The notes under the pieces are model-generated. The model had not been told where the DNA came from. It did no database searches and worked only from the letters and a program-made list of their open reading frames with translations. From Bizionia saleffrena (lineage in GTDB: Bacteria; Bacteroidota; Bacteroidia; Flavobacteriales; Flavobacteriaceae), in contig NZ_VSKM01000003.1 in NCBI RefSeq assembly GCF_008086175.1, positions 62,001 through 126,000 on the forward strand: a stretch of 64,000 nucleotides of DNA. The letters are read 5' to 3'. This document shows positions 38,715-47,255 of this stretch, one piece after another. How positions within the stretch are numbered: the first letter of the stretch is position 1; each line of letters starts with the position of its first letter. The translations under genes and the position numbers were made by a program.

Positions 38715-39413
38715 ATGAGTATACATATAGACGCTAAAAAAGGAGATATAGCGGAAACAATTTTATTGCCCGGAGATCCTTTACGTGCCAAATGGATTGC
38801 AGAAACCTATTTAGAAAATCCTACACTTTTTAATAAAGTCCGCGGTATGTTAGGCTATACCGGTACTTACAATGGCAAAAGCGTCTCGGTTATGGGTACC
38901 GGAATGGGCGTGCCGAGTATATCTATTTACGCCCACGAACTTATTACGCAATTTGGGGTTAAAAACTTAATCCGGGTAGGAAGTTCTGGGTCTTACCAAA
39001 AACACATAAAAATTAGGGATATCGTTTTGGCAATGGCAGCATCGTCCAATTCCGGCGTTAATGAATTGCGTTTTAGCGGCGCCGATTACGCGCCAACTGC
39101 CAATTTTGAGTTATTCCAGAAAGCGGTAGACACTGCAAAAAGTAAAAACATCCCTATAAAAGCCGGAAATGTTTTTACTTCGGATGAGTTTTATGCAGAC
39201 GATTTCGAATCGTATAAAAAGTGGTCGAAATTTGGTGTGCTTTGCGTAGAGATGGAAACCGCTGGATTATATACAGTTGCCGCTAAACATAACGTAAAAG
39301 CCCTAACAATTTTAACCATATCAGATTCGTTAGTAACTGGCGAAGTCACCACTAGCAAAGAACGCGAAACCACCTTTAATGATATGATTGAAATTGCACT
39401 AGAATTAGCCTAA
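38715..39413 (+). CDS. deoD: Purine-nucleoside phosphorylase, DeoD type
   Basis: Phosphorolytic cleavage of purine (deoxy)nucleosides to base and (deoxy)ribose-1-phosphate. The 232-residue length and the motifs are typical of the hexameric low-mass family: [20 protein letters not shown] (20 residues, phosphate-binding Gly/Arg), [37 protein letters not shown] and [10 protein letters not shown] with the catalytic Asp. It is the third gene of the deoC operon and supplies the sugar phosphate that DeoC finally degrades after isomerisation. It is convergent, 7 nt from the next gene. Confidence 0.96.
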   Translation: MSIHIDAKKGDIAETILLPGDPLRAKWIAETYLENPTLFNKVRGMLGYTGTYNGKSVSVMGTGMGVPSISIYAHELITQFGVKNLIRVGSSGSYQKHIKIRDIVLAMAASSNSGVNELRFSGADYAPTANFELFQKAVDTAKSKNIPIKAGNVFTSDEFYADDFESYKKWSKFGVLCVEMETAGLYTVAAKHNVKALTILTISDSLVTGEVTTSKERETTFNDMIEIALELA

Positions 39414-39420
39414 TTTCAGA

Positions 39421-40188
39421 TTATTCTACACTTACATTCTCCAATTCAATTTTAGAGAGGAGTTGTAATTTCTTATTTTTAAATAAAGCGTCAATGGTTT
39501 CTATATTGATATCGATAGTTTCGGGCTTGTAATTATTGTAATCTACAATTCTCGCTCCGTTTATATAGCGCTCATTAAACGCTTCTCTAAAACGAATACC
39601 GCCACCATTTACGTGGTATTGATATGCTAAGTAATCAAGTTTATAATCTTCAGTCGAAAACCAATACACAAACACATCATCAAAATCATCTCCGCCATTT
39701 TCTTCACTAAATGTCACTTTTATTTTATGATACGATTTTTTATTTATGGTAACCGTATCTAAATACGTTTTATAAACCGCTCCGTCATTTAATCCTACCG
39801 GTAGTATCGAGAAATAATGTACCGAATTAACGGCATTACTGTACGTATCCACTAATGAATCTGGTACTTTTACCACTTCATTATTCACAAATCGCTCAAA
39901 ACGTGTATTGCTTAACACATCGCGAATTGTTCCTACCGAATCGATAAATGTGCGATTTAGAGTAAAAGCACCTCCATCGCGTACTGCTATATACGTTTTA
40001 TCTCTAAACTTAAATGTAAGCGTAGACGTTAAAATAGTATCGCCACCGGCAATTTTAATCGCTTCGTTTACAATGTTAGTTGCGTTTGGTGCTGCAACTT
40101 CTGGGGTAGTATTCTGTTTACAACTTATTAAAACAGTAAGAAAGAGTAAAGGTAAAAGTATAGATTTCATTAGTTTCATTAGTTTCAT
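39421..40188 (-). CDS. DUF6503-like lipoprotein
   Basis: A lipoprotein of up to 255 residues; SPII signal ending VLISC (Cys23 from the first ATG). The start is ambiguous, because three ATGs lie in tandem 9 bp apart (40188, 40179 and 40170), created by two copies of ATGAAACTA and a third ATGAAATCT. All three give a workable signal. The mature part is beta-rich with TLTFKFRDKTYIAVRDG and FVNNEVVKVPDS, matching a conserved flavobacterial family (as I recall, DUF6503). It is structurally reminiscent of LolA-type lipid carriers but unproven. Confidence 0.8.
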   Translation of the reverse strand: MKLMKLMKSILLPLLFLTVLISCKQNTTPEVAAPNATNIVNEAIKIAGGDTILTSTLTFKFRDKTYIAVRDGGAFTLNRTFIDSVGTIRDVLSNTRFERFVNNEVVKVPDSLVDTYSNAVNSVHYFSILPVGLNDGAVYKTYLDTVTINKKSYHKIKVTFSEENGGDDFDDVFVYWFSTEDYKLDYLAYQYHVNGGGIRFREAFNERYINGARIVDYNNYKPETIDINIETIDALFKNKKLQLLSKIELENVSVE

Positions 40189-40345
40189 TTTTTTAATTTT
40201 AATAAGACAGTATCACTTCATTTTTCTGTAAGCAATAATCAAACAGTCGGATAAAATGAGATTAAATTACATCTAGTAAAAGCAATTATTTCGTGCAACT
40301 TAGTAATTATTAACATCAATTTTAATAAAATAATCTTAAATTGAT

Positions 40346-40353
40346 TAGCTTTG
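40346..40353 (+). promoter_or_regulatory. -7 promoter box (TAGCTTTG) of smpB, probably leaderless
   Basis: Matches TAnnTTTG and lies 7 nt from the smpB ATG at 40361, which predicts a leader of a few nt at most. Confidence 0.6.
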
Positions 40354-40360
40354 TTGTGCT

Positions 40361-40816
40361 ATGCAAAAAAAAATAAACATACTTAATAAAAAGGCTAAGT
40401 TTCAATACGAAATTTTAGATAAATATACCGCAGGAATTGTACTTACAGGTACCGAGATAAAATCCATTAGATCGGGAAAAGCGTCCATTACCGAATCGTT
40501 TTGTGAGTTTAACGACCGTGGCGAATTATTTGTTATTAATATGACCGTTCAAGAATACCTGTATGGTAATTATTACAACCACGTCCCAAAAGCAGAACGC
40601 AAACTATTATTACACAAAAAAGAGCTTAAAAAACTTAATAAAGAGGTGCAAAATACTGGGTTAACCATTATTCCGTTGCGTATGTTTGTTAACGATAAAG
40701 GCTTAGCTAAACTGACTATAGCTTTAGCAAAAGGTAAAAAGCTATACGATAAAAGAGAAGCTATAAAAGACCGAGATAGCAAAAAACAATTAGCGCGTAT
40801 TAAGAAGAACTTTTAG
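40361..40816 (+). CDS. smpB: SsrA-binding protein SmpB
   Basis: Binds tmRNA and brings it to stalled ribosomes in trans-translation. 151 residues with the diagnostic NKKAKFQYEILDKYTAGIVL at the N-terminus, LTGTEIKSIRSGKASI, EYLYGNYYNHVPKAERKLLLH (part), and the positively charged C-terminal tail ending KLYDKREAIKDRDSKKQLAR, which inserts in the mRNA channel. tmRNA itself is not in this window. Its promoter box is adjacent to the ATG. Confidence 0.97.
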   Translation: MQKKINILNKKAKFQYEILDKYTAGIVLTGTEIKSIRSGKASITESFCEFNDRGELFVINMTVQEYLYGNYYNHVPKAERKLLLHKKELKKLNKEVQNTGLTIIPLRMFVNDKGLAKLTIALAKGKKLYDKREAIKDRDSKKQLARIKKNF

Positions 40817-40943
40817 TTTACCATAATTTATTTATTAGTCATTACTGATGTTTTTCTGTTTTATTATTAAATTCAGTTATCTTTAGGCAACCTTTTTACT
40901 TTTAAAAGCGTCTATAATAAAACAGACCCTAAACACCCTTACT

Positions 40944-43412
40944 ATGACCAAACCACTACTCTTTTTAGTAACGTTCTTTATTTTCCATACTTCATTTTCA
41001 CAACTAACAGGCCGGGTAACTTCGGCAAGCGGAGAAAACCTTCCTGTCGTAAGTGTTTATTTAAACGATACGTATATTGGTACAACCACGAACGACGATG
41101 GCATCTATGAATTGAACTTCGCTAAAACTGGAGAGTATTCCGTTGTTTTTCAATATTTAGGGTATAAAACGTTAAAGAAATCGGTTACTATTACATCATT
41201 TCCACATACTTTAAATGCTGAATTAATAGAAGAAGATATTTCGCTGAATGAAGTCGTTATTAATTCGAAAGAAAACCCAGCAGATATTATTATTCGTAAA
41301 ACTATCGAAGCTCGAGAAGCCAATTTAGAAAAGGAGAACACGTTTTCGGCCAACTTTTATTCTCGAGGATTACTGAAAATTAAAAATGCTCCCGAGAAAA
41401 TATTCGGACAAGACGTTGGTGATTTAGGTGGCGCATTAGATTCTACCCGAAGTGGAATTATTTATCTTTCTGAAACGATTTCGAAATTAGAATATCAAGC
41501 ACCAAAACTTTTAAAAGAAAAAATTATCGCTTCCAAAGTGAGTGGCGATGATAATGGTTTTAGTTTTAACAGCGCCAATAGCGTTAATTTCAATTTTTAC
41601 GACAATACTATTACCTTAGGGAGCGAAATTATTTCGCCTATTGCCGATTATGCCTTTAATTATTACCGATACCAACTCGTTGGTGTTTTTTATGATGACA
41701 AAGGGAACCTCATTAATAAAATAGAAATCACTCCAAAACGAGAAAACGATAAAGCCTTTTCTGGTTTTGTATATATCGTAGAAGATGATTGGAGTTTATA
41801 CGCCGTAGACGTTTCGGTTACTGGAAAACGCGCTCAGGTAATTCCTGTCGATGTATTTACCATAAAACAATCTTACGCTTACTCTGAAACCGATGCTATT
41901 TGGGCAAAAATATCGCAGGTTTTCGAGTTTAAGTTCGGCATTTTAGGCATTACGGGCGATGGTTATTTTACTGTTGTTTATAGTGATTACGATTTTTCTC
42001 CTAATTTTGAAGATGATCATTTTACACGTGAAATTCTTTCATTCGAAGACAATTCTAATAAAAAAGACGCTATCTATTGGTCGACAAAAAGGCCCGTTCC
42101 CTTAACGCAACCGGAAAATAAGGACTACATAAAAAAAGACAGTATTCAATTAGTAAAAGAATCGAAACCCTATTTAGATTCCATAGACGGCGCGAATAAT
42201 GCCTTTAAAATTGGTGATATTATTAGCGGTTACAGTTATCAAAATTCTCAAAAATCGTATACTATTAATGTAAGTTCTCCTTTAAAAGGTGTCAACTTTA
42301 ATACGGTGCAAGGTTTTAATAGCTTTTTGGATGTCAATTTCATGAAAGAGTACGACGATTTTAATAAATACCTAAGTATCGGTACGAAAATAAATTATGG
42401 TGAAGCCGATGACCGCCTGCGTGCTGTTGCTTATTTTCGTTTTAAATTCAATAATATAAACGATCGTTTTATTTCGCTTTCTGGAGGTATAAAAACCGAA
42501 CAGTTTAATAGTAGCTCACCTATTTCCCCGTTAATAAATAGCATCAGCTCATTGTTTTTTGAGGATAATTATATGAAGCTTTACGACAAAAGTTTTGCTG
42601 AAGCTAAATTCTCACAAGAGTTGTTTAATGGGTTTAGCTTCTATTCTTCATTAGCTTACGAACGTAGAAAACCGCTTTTTAATCACACCGATTATACTTT
42701 TATAAACGAAGATCGCGATAGTTACACAAGTAATAATCCCAGAGATCCATTTAATTATACAAGCGCCAATTTTAGCACGCACAATATTGTAAAACTGAAT
42801 GTAAATGCGCGCATCAATTTCGCCCAAAGTTTTTATAGTCGCCCTGACGGGAAATTTAATGTTACCAATAATAAATACCCAACGCTAACTGTAGGCTACG
42901 AAAAAGGGTTGGGTACGTCTGAATCTAATTACAATTTCGATGCTTTTAAATTAGGACTTCAGCAGGAAGTGGTTGTTGGTAACAAAGGGGTTTTAAACTA
43001 TAATGTAAAAGGTGGTTTCTTTGCCAATGCCGATGATATTGCTTTTATCGATTATCATCATTTTAATGGCAACCAGACCAATGTTAATTTTAGAGGCTCG
43101 TATTTAAACAGCTATAAGAATTTACCTTACTACGCCCTAAGCACCAATAACAATTACGCAGAAGTACACGCGCAACACAACTTTAAAGGGTTTATTTTGA
43201 ATAAAATTCCATTACTTAATAAACTGAATTACAACATGCTAATTAGCTCCAATATTGCCTACACGGAAAGTAACAAACCGTATACAGAATATGCTATAGG
43301 AATCGATAATTTAGGCTTTGGTAAATACCGTTTTTTACGAATAGATTATGTGCGCTCGTACCAAGGCTCTGGCTTTATTAGCGATGCTGTGTTGTTTGGA
43401 ATTAGCTTTTAA
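40944..43412 (+). CDS. DUF5686 outer-membrane protein with CarboxypepD_reg-like domain
   Basis: An 822-residue exported protein with a signal peptide (residues 1-20, HTSFSQ). Residues 20-110 form a CarboxypepD_reg-like beta-sandwich (LTGRVTSASGENLPVVSVYL, then VFQYLGYKTL), the domain also found at the N-terminus of SusC-like receptors. The rest matches DUF5686: a periplasmic part to about 400, then a run of amphipathic strands rich in Asn, Tyr and Phe that fits a C-terminal beta-barrel and ends in Phe (VLFGISF). There is no TonB plug or TonB box, so it is not a SusC homologue. Function unknown. Confidence 0.88.
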   Translation: MTKPLLFLVTFFIFHTSFSQLTGRVTSASGENLPVVSVYLNDTYIGTTTNDDGIYELNFAKTGEYSVVFQYLGYKTLKKSVTITSFPHTLNAELIEEDISLNEVVINSKENPADIIIRKTIEAREANLEKENTFSANFYSRGLLKIKNAPEKIFGQDVGDLGGALDSTRSGIIYLSETISKLEYQAPKLLKEKIIASKVSGDDNGFSFNSANSVNFNFYDNTITLGSEIISPIADYAFNYYRYQLVGVFYDDKGNLINKIEITPKRENDKAFSGFVYIVEDDWSLYAVDVSVTGKRAQVIPVDVFTIKQSYAYSETDAIWAKISQVFEFKFGILGITGDGYFTVVYSDYDFSPNFEDDHFTREILSFEDNSNKKDAIYWSTKRPVPLTQPENKDYIKKDSIQLVKESKPYLDSIDGANNAFKIGDIISGYSYQNSQKSYTINVSSPLKGVNFNTVQGFNSFLDVNFMKEYDDFNKYLSIGTKINYGEADDRLRAVAYFRFKFNNINDRFISLSGGIKTEQFNSSSPISPLINSISSLFFEDNYMKLYDKSFAEAKFSQELFNGFSFYSSLAYERRKPLFNHTDYTFINEDRDSYTSNNPRDPFNYTSANFSTHNIVKLNVNARINFAQSFYSRPDGKFNVTNNKYPTLTVGYEKGLGTSESNYNFDAFKLGLQQEVVVGNKGVLNYNVKGGFFANADDIAFIDYHHFNGNQTNVNFRGSYLNSYKNLPYYALSTNNNYAEVHAQHNFKGFILNKIPLLNKLNYNMLISSNIAYTESNKPYTEYAIGIDNLGFGKYRFLRIDYVRSYQGSGFISDAVLFGISF

Positions 43413-43544
43413 TATGTAATTAATAGTTTAATTTATAACTCTTACATTAGAGGTAGTGTACATTATGCGCACTCTAACGGCTTAACAAAACAAAAGTTAA
43501 ATATTAAGAGATAAACTTGATGATTAAAAAAACTGAGGGTAATT

Positions 43545-43560
43545 CCGTATAAAATTAATT
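43545..43560. repeat. 16-bp direct repeat, left copy, flanking the DUF2071 gene
   Basis: CCGTATAAAATTAATT, identical to 44403-44418. The two copies bracket exactly one gene. Confidence 0.6.
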
Positions 43561-43683
43561 GCTAGTTCTAACCTACTTAGAAATTTTTATAGATTTTAGA
43601 AGTAGATTTTTATTTCCTAATTTAGTTGCTTAGCCACGAAACTAATCTTAAACAATCGCGTTTGATGCCAATTGACCACTATA

Positions 43684-44400
43684 ATGAAAACACCAAGATT
43701 AAAAGGAATAATAGACAGACGAATTTTAATCAATTACCAAATTGATAAAGAAGTTTTGGAGAATTATTTACCAAAACCTTTTAAACCGAAATTGGTAAAT
43801 GGAAAAGGAATTGGTGGAATTTGTTTAATTAGATTAAAAGAAATCAGACCTAAAGGTTTCCCTAAACAAATCGGAATTTCATCTGAAAACGGGGCACACC
43901 GTATTGCAGTCGAATGGGTAGAAAATGGAAAACTAAAAGAAGGTGTTTATATTCCAAGAAGAGACACGTCCTCTAAATTAAATTCTCTTGCTGGAGGAAC
44001 ACTTTTCCCTGGAATCCATCACTTAGCAAATTTTACAGTTAATGAAAAAGGCGGAAATTACGATATCAGATTTATAAGTGAAGACCAAACATCTATATCA
44101 ATCCAAGCCACAGAAACACATAAGTGGAATAACGAAAGCGTATTTGAAAATTTAAAATGTGCATCTGATTTTTTTGAATATGCCTCTATTGGATACGCGC
44201 CTGATAAAAATGATTTTGACGGACTTGAATTAAAAACGAAAAATTGGAAAGTATCGTTATTGGTAGTGGAAAACGTAGAGTCGAGTTTTTTTGAAGATGA
44301 AAATATTTTCCCAAAAGGTTCTGTGAAATTTGACAATGGGCTACTAATGAAGGATATTAAACACGAATGGATTAGACTAAAAAAAATAAAAAAAACATAA
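43684..44400 (+). CDS. DUF2071 family protein
   Basis: A 238-residue soluble protein. The ATG at 43684 is chosen over the TTG at 43672. The N-terminus reads RRILINYQIDKEVLENYLP (19 residues), followed by GIGGICLIRLKEIRP, and a later GGTLFPGIHHLANF. This is typical of DUF2071/YqjF-like proteins, which share a fold with acetoacetate decarboxylase. No catalytic residue can be assigned with confidence. The codon usage is strongly A-rich. The gene is bracketed by 16-bp direct repeats, the right one starting 2 nt after the stop, suggesting acquisition as a unit. Function unknown. Confidence 0.78.
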   Translation: MKTPRLKGIIDRRILINYQIDKEVLENYLPKPFKPKLVNGKGIGGICLIRLKEIRPKGFPKQIGISSENGAHRIAVEWVENGKLKEGVYIPRRDTSSKLNSLAGGTLFPGIHHLANFTVNEKGGNYDIRFISEDQTSISIQATETHKWNNESVFENLKCASDFFEYASIGYAPDKNDFDGLELKTKNWKVSLLVVENVESSFFEDENIFPKGSVKFDNGLLMKDIKHEWIRLKKIKKT

Positions 44401-44402
44401 TA

Positions 44403-44418
44403 CCGTATAAAATTAATT
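44403..44418. repeat. 16-bp direct repeat, right copy
   Basis: Identical to 43545-43560; begins 2 nt after the stop codon of the DUF2071 gene. Confidence 0.6.
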
Positions 44419-44919
44419 AATATTATCATTGTCAGTTGCCTTGTTTTTAAACTTCTAATTTTCCTTAGGAAAACCCTAGATATAAGACCTGCAACGCAAT
44501 AACAAAGACTACAATAAACCCAATATCCTCTCATAATATTAAAAAATAATATAAAGACATTTAGCTTCAATATTTATAATAACTTCTTGTGTTTTGAGCA
44601 TTCTAACTGTAGAATTTTCAAAAATTTCGGAACCGAAAGAATATTAGTCTTTGATTTTTTCTTCGCTTATTATTTTAGCGTCAATACTATTGGTTTTTAC
44701 TACGGCACCTAAAATCAAAAAAACAAGATCTAAGTTTCATTACACAAAATGACCTTACTCCACTCTTTTATATTTTCTGATTATAACTTAAAGTTAACTA
44801 TATTTATAAAATACTAACTTAAGTTATACTCTAGCTGTATGCCTTTGAGTAAAGAGATAATCCGGAATCATATACGCGTTACTTTTAGCCCTTATATTGA
44901 AAAAACATAATTGTAGAAA
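44419..44919. other. 501-bp AT-rich region, nothing recognised
   Basis: Lies between the right 16-bp repeat and the next membrane protein. An antisense frame (down to 44058) crosses it, but it is mostly the shadow of the DUF2071 gene. No other signal is seen. Confidence 0.4.
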
Positions 44920-45387
44920 ATGATTAAATATATACTTAACACTAAAAAAGCACATTATTCTTCAAATTTGAATGGAGATAATTTAAGACAAAAAATTGAG
45001 GACATTTTTGGCCAAAATAACTTGAAGTTTGTTGGAAAATTTACAAGTCAAAATGCGTTTGAAGCTTATGATAAATGGACTTATATTAAGTGGTATGTCC
45101 CAAATTTTAAAAGAAAAACGGCGTATTTAAATGGGGAAATAATAACCTCTGAAAAAGGCTCATTATTGCAATTAAACATTAAACCAAATCCTGTTATAGC
45201 CATTTTCCCTATTCTTACCGTATTAATAGGCATAATTACCTTAATAGTGGCAGCTTCAAATAACAAAACCTTGATTTTTGGACTCCTTATAATTGTAGTT
45301 GCCATTTTGTTTCACCTCTTTGGAATGTTTTTAAGAAGTCGATTACAAAACAATTTTAAGAACCATTTGGATTTACAAAAGGTTTAA
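44920..45387 (+). CDS. Small membrane protein, function unknown
   Basis: A 155-residue protein. The N-terminal 85 residues are soluble with alternating strands (KYILNTKKAHYSSNL, FEAYDKWTYIKWYVP), then two hydrophobic helices (about 91-110 and 116-138) and a basic tail (FLRSRLQNNFKNHL). The arrangement resembles the decayed gene directly downstream, so the two may be relics of a local duplication; the sequence similarity is too low to be sure. No family is recognised. It sits in a gene-poor accessory stretch. Confidence 0.7.
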   Translation: MIKYILNTKKAHYSSNLNGDNLRQKIEDIFGQNNLKFVGKFTSQNAFEAYDKWTYIKWYVPNFKRKTAYLNGEIITSEKGSLLQLNIKPNPVIAIFPILTVLIGIITLIVAASNNKTLIFGLLIIVVAILFHLFGMFLRSRLQNNFKNHLDLQKV

Positions 45388-45435
45388 TTAATACATTATA
45401 TATATATAAAAATAATTTGTTTCCATTAAACATAA

Positions 45436-45842
45436 AATATAAAATTAAATGTAGATTCTGAAAACAATAAAATTATTGAAACGATAGAAAAAGAACTGAT
45501 TCACTTAAAAATTGATGAAATTATACTTTCAGGGTTTGAAATTAATTTCAGAAACTCCTTTTTCAACGGACAGGGAAGAAATCATCTAATGGCTCCTGTA
45601 GATAAAGAATATTTTAAGCTGAATAGAGATTCAAAAATAGTAGTATATTCTTTTTCTCTAATTAGGATGTTTTATATTGCTTTGTGTATGAGTGCCTTTT
45701 TCGGACTTATTTCTCAAAGTTATAATATTGGATTTTTTGCATTTATTTGGTTTTTTGGAATGAACTGGTTATTGCATTAATAAGGCAAAACCTATTTATG
45801 AATAGGTTGAAAAAGAAACTAATTAAGGAAAATACTATTTAA
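45436..45842 (+). pseudogene. Decayed membrane-protein gene (start lost, probable frameshift)
   Basis: The frame opens after a stop at 45433 and reads coding-like for 115 codons (soluble part, then a helix pair), but it has no start codon before an internal ATG at 45589. It stops abruptly after GMNWLLH at 45780. A different frame (+2) continues smoothly from about 45755 with VIALIRQNLFMNRLKKKL and stops at 45842, a basic tail like that of the neighbouring intact gene. This suggests a frameshift near 45755-45765 plus loss of the 5' end. The alternative is a short real protein of 63 residues from 45589. Confidence 0.6.
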
Positions 45843-45969
45843 ATTAGTATTTTAATATTAATCGCTTCGTAATTACAAACTCTAATTTTACTCTACCCCT
45901 TTCTCATACCTAATATTTATAACGATCCTTGTGCTCGACGTTAAATACCTTTCAACTAAAACACCGAAA

Positions 45970-46488
45970 ATGTTCAACACCAACCGACCTAAATTAAAAA
46001 TTGACTGTGATAAATCAGACAGAATTATTGAAGCGCTTACACTTTTAAGCTTGTTATTTTCGTTTGCGTTTATAGCGCATCATTACAGTGATTTACCCGA
46101 TAGGGTTCCCGCTCATTTTGGATTAGATGGCGAAGTAAACCGCTATGACGAGAAAAGTATGATTTGGTTAGTCCCCATGCTACTTTCTGCTATTTGCTTC
46201 GGCGTTTATAAATTGAACAAACATCCTTACATCTATAATTATCCTGTGAAAATCACGGAAAACAATGCTGAAAAACAGTACAGAAGTTCAACAAAAATAA
46301 CACGATATATTAACTTGAGCTTTTCATTAATTTGCGCGGTAATTACTTACGAAATGGTAACTATAGCTTTAAAAAACAGCACTTCCTTTTCGCTGTTTTC
46401 AAATTACTTCTTAATAATAACGATCGCATTTTTAACGCTAATGCCTATAGTAATGGTGATTAAAACAATAGTGCAAACCAAGAAATAA
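45970..46488 (+). CDS. DUF1648 membrane protein (SdpI N-terminal-like)
   Basis: A 172-residue membrane protein starting at ATG 45970; a GTG at 45931 opens the same frame but adds a poorly supported extension. Four hydrophobic helices (about 20-40, 62-80, 108-128 and 138-160). The DUF1648 signature DLPDRVPAHFGLDGEVNRY (19 residues) closely parallels that of SdpI at 35.6 kb, but the SdpI-specific C-terminal part is absent. There is no ArsR-like gene next to it. The role is unknown; a second, regulator-less member of the same immunity-like family is a fair description. Confidence 0.8.
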   Translation: MFNTNRPKLKIDCDKSDRIIEALTLLSLLFSFAFIAHHYSDLPDRVPAHFGLDGEVNRYDEKSMIWLVPMLLSAICFGVYKLNKHPYIYNYPVKITENNAEKQYRSSTKITRYINLSFSLICAVITYEMVTIALKNSTSFSLFSNYFLIITIAFLTLMPIVMVIKTIVQTKK

Positions 46489-46492
46489 CCCC

Positions 46493-47134
46493 TTAATTTT
46501 TATCCTCCAATAAAGGCACAAAACGAAATTCTCCAAACTCGGTTTTCTCGAATGCTTTTGGGCCTGTTCTTACAAATAGCGTCATTGTTTGCACGTCGTC
46601 ACCCACAGGAATTACCAAGCGGCCACCAATAGCCAGTTGCGCTAAAAGCGGTTTGGGTACAAAAGGTGCTCCGGCAGTAACAATAATACTATCAAACGGC
46701 GCTTCTTCAACTAATCCTTTATAGCCATCACCAAAAATAAGTTTTCGGGCACGATACCCTAACTTAGGTAAAAAATTACTCGTTTTTTTAAACAATTCTC
46801 GCTGTCTTTCAATACTATATACTTGTGCTCCTAATTCACACAAAACAGCGGTTTGGTAACCACTTCCAGTGCCAATTTCTAATACTTTATGGCCGCGTTC
46901 TATTTGCATTAATTCGCTTTGAAACGCTACTGTATACGGCTGTGAAATCGTTTGGTCGGCAGCAATAGGAAAGGCTTTATCCTGATACGCGTGGTCCAAA
47001 AAACTAGAATCCATAAACAAATGTCGTGGTATTTTAGCCATCGCTTTTAGTACATTTTCGTTGGTTACACCTTTAGATTTAACCACAGAAACTAATTGCT
47101 GACGTAAGCCTTGATGTTTTAAAGTATCTTTCAA
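46493..47134 (-). CDS. pcm: Protein-L-isoaspartate O-methyltransferase
   Basis: SAM-dependent repair methyltransferase that acts on isoaspartyl residues in aged proteins. 213 residues with the family order: HLFMDSSFLDHAYQDKAFPI (20 residues), AADQTISQPYTVAFQSELM (substrate loop), SAM motif I VLEIGTGSGYQTAVL (near residue 82), YSIERQRELF, IFGDGYKG and SIIVTAGAP. It is convergent with the DUF1648 gene (4-nt gap) and divergent from the Gfo/Idh gene. Confidence 0.95.
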   Translation of the reverse strand: MKDTLKHQGLRQQLVSVVKSKGVTNENVLKAMAKIPRHLFMDSSFLDHAYQDKAFPIAADQTISQPYTVAFQSELMQIERGHKVLEIGTGSGYQTAVLCELGAQVYSIERQRELFKKTSNFLPKLGYRARKLIFGDGYKGLVEEAPFDSIIVTAGAPFVPKPLLAQLAIGGRLVIPVGDDVQTMTLFVRTGPKAFEKTEFGEFRFVPLLEDKN

Positions 47135-47231
47135 AATAATTGGGAGTTTTACGGGATAAAATTAATCAAATCTTAAAGGTTTCATACCTTTATTTTATAA
47201 ATTCTTTTTCTTTATTCTGCTTCAAAAATCT

Positions 47232-47239
47232 TATTTTTG
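47232..47239 (+). promoter_or_regulatory. -7 promoter box (TATTTTTG) of the Gfo/Idh gene
   Basis: Matches TAnnTTTG, 16 nt before the ATG at 47256, in the divergent interval with pcm. Confidence 0.5.
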
Positions 47240-47255
47240 TTGAAAACGTAATTAT

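Noticed and set aside
44058-44570. 170-codon minus-strand frame across the DUF2071 gene and its downstream gap
   Set aside because: Mostly antisense to a recognisable gene; the remaining part is low complexity Phe/Ile/Ser typical of shadow frames in AT-rich DNA.
43413-45970. Transposase, integrase or attC-type recombination sites in the accessory patch
   Set aside because: No transposase or integrase frame and no convincing attC-like hairpins; only the 16-bp direct repeats are visible.
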